64,000 bases of DNA, taken from positions 36,622 to 100,621 of the forward strand of contig NMRB01002559.1 of assembly GCA_002633025.1 (NCBI GenBank), written 5' to 3'. The DNA comes from Notospermus geniculatus (taxonomy: Eukaryota; Nemertea; Pilidiophora; Heteronemertea; Lineidae). The notes below the pieces were generated by a model. The model did not search any database, was not told the DNA's origin, and worked only from the letters and a program-made list of their open reading frames with translations. The position numbers and the translations under genes are program-made. Positions 13,801 through 25,800 of this stretch are shown here, piece after piece (the stretch's first letter is position 1; each line of letters opens with the position of its first letter).

Positions 13801-16800
13801 AATCTATCACAAGATGGAGTCTATCACATGACGATTTTCATCCAATCAGACAGATGAGCGCCGAGGACCAAACCTTCGCCGTGATTTCTAAGGTACAGGC
13901 TGATTTCGTGTCTTTCCCTTTTAGGTGCTGCATGAGGAGTCAGAGACGCTCGGCACTATGAGTAACCTTCCCGCTCCTAGGGGGCGCTGGGCTCAACGGG
14001 TGGACGACGGTGGTATCCAGATGAAGTCAGTACTCGATGGGGATGATACTATTCAGTTGTCTTTGGACGCTGCGAGAGGTATGAATTCTCATGGATAGGC
14101 CTATTCCAAATTTGATGAAGCCTAAAGTCGAATAAGCAAAAGTTAGTTCTTACCGGATGATCTGTAATAATTGGGTTCTGTGTAGTCATCTTTGGATCAG
14201 GTGTGAATTCTCGTGGTTAGGCCGATTTCAAATTTGATCAAACCGAAGTGTTCTGTTGTTAAGCCTAGTTTACACTGCAGGCACGGTGCGACACGGAGTG
14301 ATGCAAAATTTTTCGCGCCTGATTGTTTCCACTGTTAAGCCTATAGCTGTTCACACTTGCGGTGCGACGCGATGTGGTAAGAAGGCTGTAATCCTTTGCT
14401 CAGATCGCGCCGTGTCGCACCATGCCTGTAGTGTGAACTAGGCTTTACCAGGTATTGTAATACCAGATAATTTACCAGATAATTTGATTCTATTCAGATT
14501 TCTTGCAATTTTGAATAGTATCAGTGTACACTAAACCTGGGAATTTTTGTGCACCTTTATGAAGAGTGCTTATAATATAATTTCAATTAAAGACAAAAGT
14601 CATAATACTGTATGCCCTCTCATAGTGCCACAATTTTGTGTTCTGTTTTGTGAAAATTCTCATTTGTCCTGATATTTGTTTGTACGTCAGATGTTGCCTC
14701 TTACCTTGTTTCTTTATTTTACTGTATTCTGTGTGTTTGTTCTCCAGCTGCCGTGGGAGTCGCTGCCCCTGAGCAGGGAGCAGAAGGCAAGCATCCCTGG
14801 TGTTGTTTTTGGTGCAGTGCTGTTGTACTCTACTTTTGTCAGAGGTGGTCAGGAAGCTGTTGTGAAGCTAAATGAAAAGGAGACGTTTTGAGTCTTAACA
14901 CTTTTGAATTCACTGATCAAGATCAAATACAGAATTATCGGCACTATAGACAATATGTGACCCTCCGCTACAAAACCAGTATTAAAGTCGCACGGAAAAT
15001 GAGCCTAAACGGAATGATATGACACCAGGAGATAATGAAAGAAATAGAATCACCCAGACTTCACTATGGACAGACAGTACTGAAATTGACAAATGTGACC
15101 CCTCCACCACAAAACCAGTCATCAGTCACTCTGAGGTTGGCAAGTTGGAACCAACGTACTTGTCAATTTCAGTATTGTCTGTCAGTCTATTGTGAAGTGT
15201 GAGTGATTCTATTTCTGTCTTATCGCCTGGTGTCATGTCAGTACGTTTAGGCTCATTTTCTGTGTGACTTAACACTGGTTTTGTGGTGGAGAGTCACATA
15301 TTGAAGATAAATGTCGTAGAAAACCAGAAACGCCAAGAAATTCTGTGTCACATGGGGAGATGTGTAGCCAGCTGTGACAAACAGACTTGTGTTGTCACAC
15401 GCCTTTCATTTCAAATGTACATGTATTTCAACACCACCAGAGCAATCCTGCCCACCTCTGGCTGGCCTGCACCCTGACTATTCCCACCACATGCAGCACA
15501 GTAACCAAAAGGCTTTAACTTAAATCACCTCTCAGGCATTCGAAAGTTCTGTTCAGGGTTTATCCACAATTTTACAGTTCTAGCCTACTTCAAATTTTCT
15601 GGCACACCTGTTTCCAAGTTTATTACAATTTTACGGTTTCCCTATTCCTGGGTATTTTTCATGTCTTTTCCTGAACTGCCACCCAAACTGTAAAATCTCT
15701 GTACTATTGTGAAAATGCCAGCACTACAAGAAACTAGGCCCAATCTAACTCATGATTCTGTACATCTAACATGTAGGACTTGATTACAGAAGAGTATTTG
15801 ACAGATAAAACTAAATGATAGGTGTAACTTGACCAAATGCCTATTTCTGGTATGCCAGTGACTCGCTGGTCTCTGCAGAGCTGAAACTAACAGAGAGGAG
15901 CACTGTCTGTTTAATCAGCTGTTACTCTCAGTCCCTGGTGAATGTGGTGACATAGTGCAAGAGTGTTCGAGTTGTATTTGAGAGGGCTCAGGTTCAGTAC
16001 TCAGTTACATTGTTACTTCCACCTCTCAACCGGACAGAATGAAGGATGGAAGTGGCCCTGAAAAAGTGCTCTTTGAGTGACTGACTGATAACTATTCTGC
16101 AACAAATTTTTTCACTATTTTCAAATTTTTTGTGTGTGTACAGTACTGTAAAAAAGTGTAACACTGTGACATAGTGTTGTGATGAAATAGTCATTTGTGA
16201 CCTTCCCCAGCAAAACCAGGTGCATGTTGCTCGGAAGTTGAGCCCCAATGAAGATGACACCAGGAGAGAATGGAAGAAATAGATTGTTTCAGATTTCGTA
16301 ATAGACAGACAATATTGAAACTGACAAACATTTTGGTCTCAACCTGGCAAGCTAAGAGCGACGTGCGCTTGGTTTTGCTGTGGAAGGTCACATTTGCAGC
16401 TGCTGAGGTATCACATGTTTGAGGAGATGATCATAGAGTGTAGCGCAGTTGAAATCAACAGGGGTAGAAATTCTAACATAGAAATTAACATCAATCGTAA
16501 AGTGTATATAAACATTCATATACTGGTTGTGCAAAGTTTGTTACATTCAGTTTTCTTCAGGTTTTCACTTTGTCCTGTAATTTATTCAGTCCTTTCTTGA
16601 TTTGCTTCTTGTTTAAATTAAAACACATCTGCTCTCTTTCCTCTGTCTCTTGAAATACAGCTTCATCGTCCACAAAATCTTGTTCATTTACAGACATACT
16701 AATCAAATTCAGTTTGTGTTTATGTCAACCTAACTTGCTGCAATTGATTGATCTCAACCTTTAACCTTTGTCAATTTCTTTAACAGATCGCAGGCGATTT

Positions 16801-19800
16801 ACAGTCGAGCCTGAAACACTGTCAGAGCAGCTCCAGCAGGCACAGCTCCGACGAGACACAATGGTTCTGCAGAACAATAAGACACCTGTAAGTTAGGCCA
16901 AGTGGTTTCTTTTTCCATCAGCATTGTGTCGTCAGACTTTCACTGCAGGCAGTCTCAGGAGAATTCCTGTAATTTCGATTGAGGCGCCATCTGTGAGTAG
17001 CCAAACTAACGGCAGTCGCTAGAGGGGGCGACGATCGTCGACTACAGCAGTGAAAGGGTTAAAGGCACCTGCAACCCATCACATAAGTACTCATTGGAAA
17101 GCTCTCAGGGAGTCCTCTCTGATGAATACCTACTGTATGTGACATGGTTTCTGTAAGTTAAGGCCTTAGGAGGTTTATCAGTTTCAGTGCAGTTGCCATT
17201 ATAATGGCATGAAGAAAGTTCGTCTCTCTTTCCCATTCCCCCATTTGGTGATATAACTTACCAACTGTGATTGGTTTGTTACAGGTGATCAACGAACGTG
17301 GTGACAGCATTGATGACGATGATGACGATGACGATTTCTTCTCCATTGGTGCTACAAGTGAGGAAATAGTGCAACGATTTGATGAGGATTTGAATCAAAA
17401 TGACCCAGTAAGTCTAGAATTGTGTCTGCTCAAATGAAAGTAGTATTTTGATGTGGTTGAATTTTATTGGAAAGTTATATGAGAAATTGCTATTTTAGTA
17501 TTTTCTTGCAAATTTTCTATGCCATGCTGTTCAAAAATGTTAGATGCGTCTCCTCCTCTCCCTTACAGGTGTCAATATTCATCTTCCGCTTTGAAAAAAA
17601 TTTCAAAATGATTAGGCTGATATTTACAAACGAGACAACTAACCTGCTCCTTTTGAAAATTCTCCCGTATTTTCAGGGTGGGGTGGTCGCTACCTCTAGA
17701 GGGTCATTCACGCGGCGACAGACATTCATGACGCAGGCCGCCAACGTTGACAGGACACCCAGTGAGGATCGCGATGATGAAGATGAGGGCGAACCAGAAG
17801 TCATCTTGTATCCGACTGTGGGGGAAGAAGGAGACTCAACTGAAACATCAACTGAGTATGTTTGCTTGTGGAAAGTGATGAAGTAAAACTAGATTTTGAA
17901 GTCCAATCGCTCGGATAGACCTACAGTTACATTTACATTACAATTTTCCATAGAGGCTTTTCAATGACGTCATCCTGGCAGCCATTCTGGAGGACACAGG
18001 GCGCAGTGGTGTGAGCCGACCGTGACGTGACTTGCGTGAAGTGCGCCACGCCATTGTTTGACGTAATGTCATTGGGGCATGCACAGCTCATTTCGCTGCG
18101 CCTCTGCAGCATGTGTCCCCCAGCATGGCGGCTTGTTACGTCATTTGCAAAGCCTCTATTGCAAATGAAACAATAGATAAGCATAGTAGTTGGCCTTTAG
18201 TGATTGCGAAAACTCAGGAGAGGCTTTGCAGTGACGTCATCCTGGCAGCCATTCTGGAGGACACAGGGCGCAGTGGTGTGAGCCGACCGTGACGTGACTT
18301 GCGTGAAGTGCGCCACGCCATTGTTTGACGTAATGTCATTGGGGCATGCACAGCTCATTTCGCTGCACCTCTGCAGCATGTGTCCCGCAGCATGACAGCT
18401 TGTGACGTCATTTGCAAAGCCTCTATTTTCTGAGTGTGCCGAAACAATAGATAAGCGTAGTAGTTGGCCTTACTGGGTGATTGCGAAAACTCACTATCAG
18501 CTAAAACTAGGTTTTGAAGTGTATCTCTATTTTAGTGGAGCAGTAGCTAAAAGTAGGTTTTGAATTGCAACTGTAATTTAACGAAACGTCCACTACTATC
18601 TTTATTGTTAGTCTATGCTTCGCTATTCAACCTAGATGCAGATCTACATTGCCACTCAGTAATTCTCGATCAGTCAACTTTGCCTAATTTCTAAGGGCGG
18701 TCTTCAAATTGGCTGACAAGCCAATTTCTAGTTACATACGAGACAACAAACCAGGCTCCGTTTGAAAATTCTCCTGTACTTTCAGGGTGGGGTGGTCGCT
18801 ACCTCGAGGGGGTCATTCACGCGACGACAGACATTCATGACGCAGGCCGCCAACGTTGACAGGACACCCAGTGAGGACCGCGATGATGAAGATGAGGGCG
18901 AACCAGAAGTCATCTTGTATCCGACTGTGGGGGAAGAAGGAGACTCAACTGAGACATCAACTGAGTATGTTTGCTTGTGGAAAGTGATGAAGTAAAAGTA
19001 GATTTTGAAGTCCAATCGCTCGGATAGACCTACAGTTACATTTACATTACAATTTTCCATAGAGGCTTTGCAATGACGTCATCCTGGCAGCCATTCTGGA
19101 GGACACAGGGCGCAGTGGTGTGAGCCGACCGTGACGTGACTTGCGTGAAGTGTGCCACGCCATTGTTTGACGTAATGTCATTGGGGCATGCACGGCTCAT
19201 TTCGCTGGGCCTCTGCAGCATGTGTCCCCCAGCATGGCGGCTTGTTACATCATTTGCAAAGCCTCTATTGCAAATGAAACAATAGATAAGCATAGTAGTT
19301 GGCCTTTATTGCGAAAACTCACTATCAACTAAAACTAGGTTTTGAAGTACATGTATATCTCTATTGTAGTGGAGCAGTAGCTTAAAGTAGGTTTTGAATT
19401 GCAACTGTAATTTAACGAAACGTCCACTACTATCTTTATTGTTAGTCTATGCTTCGCTATTCAACCTAGATGCAGTTCCTTCTCTCCATCTGTGGGGTCG
19501 TTTTCTTCTGCCCTGTTTGATGTTCACATCCAAGTGAAGGTGGAATTTTCTACTCTGCCGCCCTCTGACTGATACCTTTGTCTGTTTTCAGTAGTTTCCA
19601 CGTCTTCGCCTTGTCGGCGGAGGAGCTAGTTGCCAGACGGCGGACAAGTCGAATAATGTCAACAGATTCACGAGATACAGAAGATTCAAAAGATATTGGT
19701 ATGTTCATAAACTTCGATATCATTTGCATGTAAAAAGGCATTTGTGCATCTTCAAAGTGGGGAAACTCTCTTATCTGATCTTTTTCTAGGAATAACAGTC

Positions 19801-22800
19801 ATTTTTTTCTCACGTGGTACACATCGGATGGGTTTTCGGCCTGAATCCATGGATTAAGATTTGAGATGCAAATTGGTGCCATTCAGTTACTTCATCAAGC
19901 CAGGGACATCAATAGAATTTCAAAATTCTATTCTTTTTGCATGTTTGGAAGTAAAACAGGTAGAACAAGTAGGGAATTCAGAGCATAGCAATAAAATACT
20001 TGCTTGAGGACAGAAAACCTGTAATTTGTGATTCTAAGGTAAAATTTCTCAAGGAATCTTATAAGAAATCACTTGAAATACAATCCCTTGCCATAGTTTC
20101 GGAATGGAAAACACGGAATTTGACGAATCCCATTAAGTCAATGAAATTTATCTTCAGAATCCCCTGGAAACTGCTGCAAATGTGAGATTTTATGATTCTT
20201 CATCAATAAATGGAGAAAAGGTGGCATAAACATCAAGACACAGCCAAAGATTATGATAGAAATTTTAGAAATGTACATGTACTTGTTGATTCTGAATAGT
20301 GACAGGCCTGTAACCTTCCCTGAAAGAAAGAAATAATATTATATGACACTTTTGTTAAACAAATCCATGTGTTTTACAAGTATTCACAATCATTTTGCAG
20401 AGAGGTAGCATTTTCATCTGCCCCCGGCAGATGCCACCAGTGTTACGGTACTTAAGTCTAACACATGCACCGATTTTGTGTCCAGCATCTAAGAAAGAAT
20501 TCATTTGATTTTGTTCTGTGAATTACCTTTTCAAGATAATACATGTAATTTGCTCTTGATGAATTTTATGAGAAATGCCTCATCCTGGTTATCAAAATGA
20601 ACAATTTTTCTTCGATTTTTTTTCTGTCCTCTGTTGATTTGAAGGGAAAATTGCTTCTAGAGGCTACCGTCTGCCAAGGTTCATTCATGAGTTGTAAGCG
20701 ATTTAGTGCAAAATTTTCGATGAAATAATCACTGAATGTTGATATTGGCAGCAAAAATCAATTATTTGAAGGGAGCAGTCTATAAAATGTGAGTTTTTAC
20801 GATGGATTGTATGAAACCAAACATTTTAATGCAGCCGAACAGCTCCTCGCAAATATTCGAACGGCACGGACGAATCGTAGTGTGGTATTCTATGTCTCGT
20901 GGGATCGTAACAACAATGAAAGCGATGCCGGCGAAGATGGTGATGACGAAGACGAGGGCGCTGTACCCTCCGATGGTAATGATCGTCATAACATACAGCT
21001 CACCCCAGTGTGTCGTCTGCTTGTCGCTGGGTGGAGGTTTTCTGCAGCGATACGTCTGCTCGGGATGTTACAAGGTTCATTCATGAGTTGTAAGCGATTT
21101 AGTGCAAAATTTTCGATGAAATAATCACTGAATGTTGATATTGGCAGCAAAAATCAATTATTTGAACGGAGCAGTCTATAAAATTTGAGTTTTTACGATG
21201 GATTGTATGAAACCAAACATTTTAATGCAGCCGAACAGCTCCTTGCAAATATTCGAACGGCACGGACGAATCGTAGTGTGGTATTCTATGTCTCGTGGGA
21301 TCGTAACAACAATGAAAGCGATGCCGGCGAAGATGGTGATGACGAAGACGAGGGCGCTGTACCCTCCGATGGTAATAATCATCATAACATACAGCTCACC
21401 CCAGTGTGCCGTCTGCTTGTCGCTGGGTGGAGGTTTTCTGCAGCGATACGTCTGCTCGGGATGTTTTGTTAACTGTATTACTTTATTTGGAACACCGCTG
21501 TTGGCGCGGGTTAAAAAAATTCTAAGTTAGGATTTAATAGAATGTGTTTCATGGGAATATTGGAGCGTGTACCCAGGCTTCCAGGTACCGTAGATGATTG
21601 TCCAGAGCCAGACCTTTTATGTGTCGAGCTTGCTGCACCCTTACAATGTTTACTCGTACCCAGTACTGCAAACAACCGCAACAGACACTCTCAGGCCGAG
21701 CCATACACCTTTTCTTTATTTCATCCCATTTCATTTCTGGGAGATGTGGTATTTTCTGTGGAATCTTGGGAATCCTCCTGTCGCTTGTCAAGGCCTCTCA
21801 ATCTTGTCTTACTTTGCCTCATTCCTTTGAATTGCTTTGAACAATATATCTGTTTTGATGGGGACGGTAGGTTTGCTTGGCCTTCTCTTGCCTTACCCAA
21901 CAAGGCCATAGATCTGCTTTCCCAACCGGATTGTTTCGTGGTCATGGTATTGAGGAGTGGGCTTCTGAATATTACGTATACATTTTCCTAGCTAAGTTTA
22001 ATAAACCCCGCCCGATTCAAAATGCTGAATTAGCTCTTTTATACACATACCGGTAATTCATATTCGAAAGCCATGGGCCTGGATTGACATGGAAATTTCG
22101 ATCAAATTTGACAGTGTAAATCTCGTTTTAGCATCATAAATCTTTTGATTTCCCATTGGAAATAAAACAACTAATGGTTCAAACATCCCTCAGTTTCTTT
22201 GTGCAAAATAACTTCACTTCTGCGATCATGAACTGTTCATTGTGTGACTGAAAATTAGCGCTACCAAAAAGAGTGGTAGCATGTTTCCGTGAAATTTGGG
22301 TTATTTATTTTTTTTGTTTTCCCAAGTTCACACTCTCTTGTAGAAGAAAATTTCTATCAGTCTTTCAGGAGAAACTGACAATAAAGGTAAACCCATAGAT
22401 AGAATTACATGTAGTACCAATTATTTTCGTTTCTTTCTCTAGAATCCGAGACAACGGAACCTCTGACAGTCGATGATGTCAACAGTGATGAAGAATTTGT
22501 GGATGACATTCCGTCGGGTCCTCCGTCACTTGCCACGACACCTGTCGATCCAAACAAGGAATTCATCGAAGATGCCACTGAGAAGGTGAGCAGAAATGTA
22601 TTTTTGTGGATCAGAAGGGGCAATTTTTTAGCCCATTTTGTGCCCAAATCGAATCCTGTAACCTGATTGGTGAAGCTGTCGTCATGACTGGTTGCAGAGT
22701 TGCCAGACAGCCAGTAAGTGATACAGAGCGAAGGTGATCACCTGTAGATCACCTGCAGATCACCTGTACAGAGCGAAAAACCATTGTTTAAAATTCTCGA

Positions 22801-25800
22801 AGAAGAAATTGAAAACCAATTTTAACATTTCCAGGAGGAATTCTTGCGGCAGACGTTTGAGAATATCGGGGCGTCGCCTGTGCTGCCTGTGTCGCCTCAT
22901 TCTAGTGAAAATGAAAACGGGCAAACTTCACAGTACCGTGGTCGTCTTCCGAGCCATCGACTCAGCTTATCATCCAGATTTCTCTCGAGGGCACAAACTG
23001 CCCATTTAAGGTGAGTTCAGTTGAGCGCCGGCCATGTTTATTTACAATTGCCTCTGTGTGCATCTTGACCCATTATGGGTTATTCAATGTCTTAGTTCCA
23101 AAATGCTTAAGCACATAGCTGTTGTCCTAGGCCTAATTGACTTGTAAAGGAAAACATACATATTGTTGTCATTGATTCCAGAATATCTCTGTGTTTTCTG
23201 CACTTTCATCACGCCTGATAGTTTTCTGATACCACAAGACCACAGGCTGTACTATCTACACACTAGGCCAACATGAGGCTCTACTACCTACACACTAGGC
23301 CAGCTTGAGTTGGTACCATGCCTTTTCAGCACATATTCAGATAATGCATTATGTCACAGTACTCTTGGACATACGTAACATGGACTTGTTGCATATGCTG
23401 TAGTGGGCAGAGGAGGGCATAGTGCCACATTTTGTTTGAAATTGTAGTCTTGGGTAGCGATTGATTTTGTTTACAATGCTCCATTGCATTATCTGACTGT
23501 CTCTTACCTACATTTCACTTTTAAACGTTTGTCTTTCTTACAGTGCTTCACTGTACACTCTTTTTCGAAACCTCTGTCTTATCGTTTTCACTGGCATGCC
23601 ATCTTCCTTCACAGAATGTAAACTTTTTTCTCTCATTTTTCTGTGGGGAAATGTCCTCTCTTTTCTTTTTTTTCTTTGGGGAAGTGTTTTCCCCTTTTCA
23701 TATCACAGTAAATTCCAAACTGTCTAACTTCGGCAAAAACCTTCTTTTCTTAATTTTTGTCTTGCCGCTACCTGAAACTCTACATATTTTCAGTACAGTA
23801 CACACAGAATGCTTCGCTTCCAATGTACATTCCATTTGATATTACATGTAGTATCATTTTATGTACAATGCAAAAAGTCATGACAACACCAAATGACTCC
23901 GAAATATTTCCATTAACAGACGAATAGCACAAATGGCCCCTCGTTACCTATCCCATCTTGAAATTGTCCCGTGCAGGTAAAAACCTTCCATGTCATGGTT
24001 TTATGCAGTTTGTGCACAATTCTCCGCTGTCCATCTCACAATAACCAGGCAAGGATGATGTGTACATCATGCACAGCTATTTGTACTTAAATGCACTGTC
24101 ACCCTTTGCCAGGCTGGATGGGATGGACTCTAAGCTGAGGTCACCATGAGTGCATGTTTTGAAACTGCGGATCTGTTCTCGAGAACTTGTGCTAAGGTTA
24201 TGGTAGAAAGGAAATAATGACCTCTATTTTATGAATGGAATTATCAGTAATATTTTGGACGCGGTGTTTTAGTATTTCGAATTCGATACACAATTTTGGA
24301 ATCGGGAATTGGGATACCAAATTCAGTTGGAGGAGCTTTGAAATTTCTTGGTAATTTCTGTGAATGGAATTTTCATCTACTTGAATGTGATACTCAGGCA
24401 TATTTCCCTTTTCATATAAATTCTGTTAACATTCATGAAATTAAGTCATTTTTGTGCCACTTTTATTAACATTTACATTTTCTTTCGCTGTGTGCTTGGA
24501 AAAATTTTCTTTTTATTTCAAAATTTTATTTCTACTTGCATTTTAGTCATAATTTGGAATAGGAAACTGATTTAGTAGGAGAATGATTTAGTTTTCATTT
24601 TGTGGGTTACTAGTGTACAACTTGACCTTTCTCACAACTGACATGCCTGGATGTGTTGGTGTGCATTTGCCCCATAGGATGTAAAAAGTGTGCAGCATTG
24701 TAGGCAAATTGACCTTGCTTCAAGGTAAAGGTCAAGGTCAAGGAATAAAAAAGCATAAGATTTTAAAAATAGCATATCACCTTGTAGTCCTTAGCTTGTG
24801 TTCCCTCACATTGCCCATTTCTATGTTGCGATGGCATGGTGTTGTGTTCTGGTAACATCTTACTGAACTCTTTAAGACCAGGGAGCTACAAAAACATCAA
24901 AGCTACATGTAGCTTATCACCATGTAGTCATGTCATTGTTCACTTTCATCAGCCATCTTTACCTTGTTGTGTCCTGGTAGCATTTTCTTTTTTTTCCATT
25001 TTTTTCAAGGTCAGAACACATTTATAAAGCTAGCTTATCACCATGTAGTCTTGTCCTTGTGTACACTTGCATCAACCATCTCCAAGGCACTAAAGAATCC
25101 ATTCACGTCCCCGCGAATTTCTAGCGGTGCGACGCTGCAACCATTGTTTGTTTCCACAGCGTTGGTCATGGACAAAGGATGTGGCATCGCACTGCTTGAA
25201 ATTCGCATGAATGGATTCTTAGGCTAAAGGCGCTGCTCCAGTTTGGCTCTCTATGGGCAATTTGACCATAGAAAGCTATGGGCAATCACTTGTGCCATTG
25301 GTTTTGTCAACCAATAATGGTGAATTGCCCATTGAGAGCCAACTTGCAGGAGAAAACTCTCCCATGGAGCAGTTCCTTTACGTAGTGGATGGCCTGGTGT
25401 TGTGTTCTGGTAGTATTTCATGTCATTTTAACACCTTACTCGTTGCTTCTTTAGTTCATCAAGACCTTTTAGGTAAGTCTAATCGCATGGTCTCACATCA
25501 TGTCAGTGTGAACGTGGGTGCACTTAAATCCAGTTTATGATATTTAAACTTTTAGGTAGGTCGGGTTTTCATACTTGCTATTGCGCATCCAGAACCAGTT
25601 TGAATTAAGAAAATTAAATCATCATTATACTAAACATGTATGTTAAATTTTATTACTTCTTCACTTCTTCAACATTTTTGGGACAAAAAATTGGTTCTGG
25701 ATGCAGAAGACATGATGTCCCTTTGGTAATTCTGAACAATGTGTGCCAAATATGGTCAGAATTGTCAAAAAAATGATACCGCACAAGTGAATTGGTTGAT

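Larger units (their letters stand above)
5136..13924 (+). other. Long intron interval with candidate small exons and repeats
   Basis: The interval joins LPTWAKKQ to the GRW block. It holds four in-frame candidate exons (5676, 7299, 10586, 12316), a degenerate tandem repeat (6080-6330), long A+T-rich low-complexity DNA (7715-8360, 8960-9050), a repeat shared with 43 kb, a short GCTCAC-family element and a nested MITE. No other gene was seen. Confidence 0.6.

Noticed and set aside
17933-19293. Repeated reverse-strand ORFs (about 60-90 codons) near 18-19 kb
   Set aside because: They lie across the CpG-rich MITE copies and their edges; similarity among them reflects copies of the element, not a gene family.
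21542-21991. 149-codon + strand ORF
   Set aside because: No recognisable domain, overlaps better-looking reverse frames, and no splice link to the host gene.
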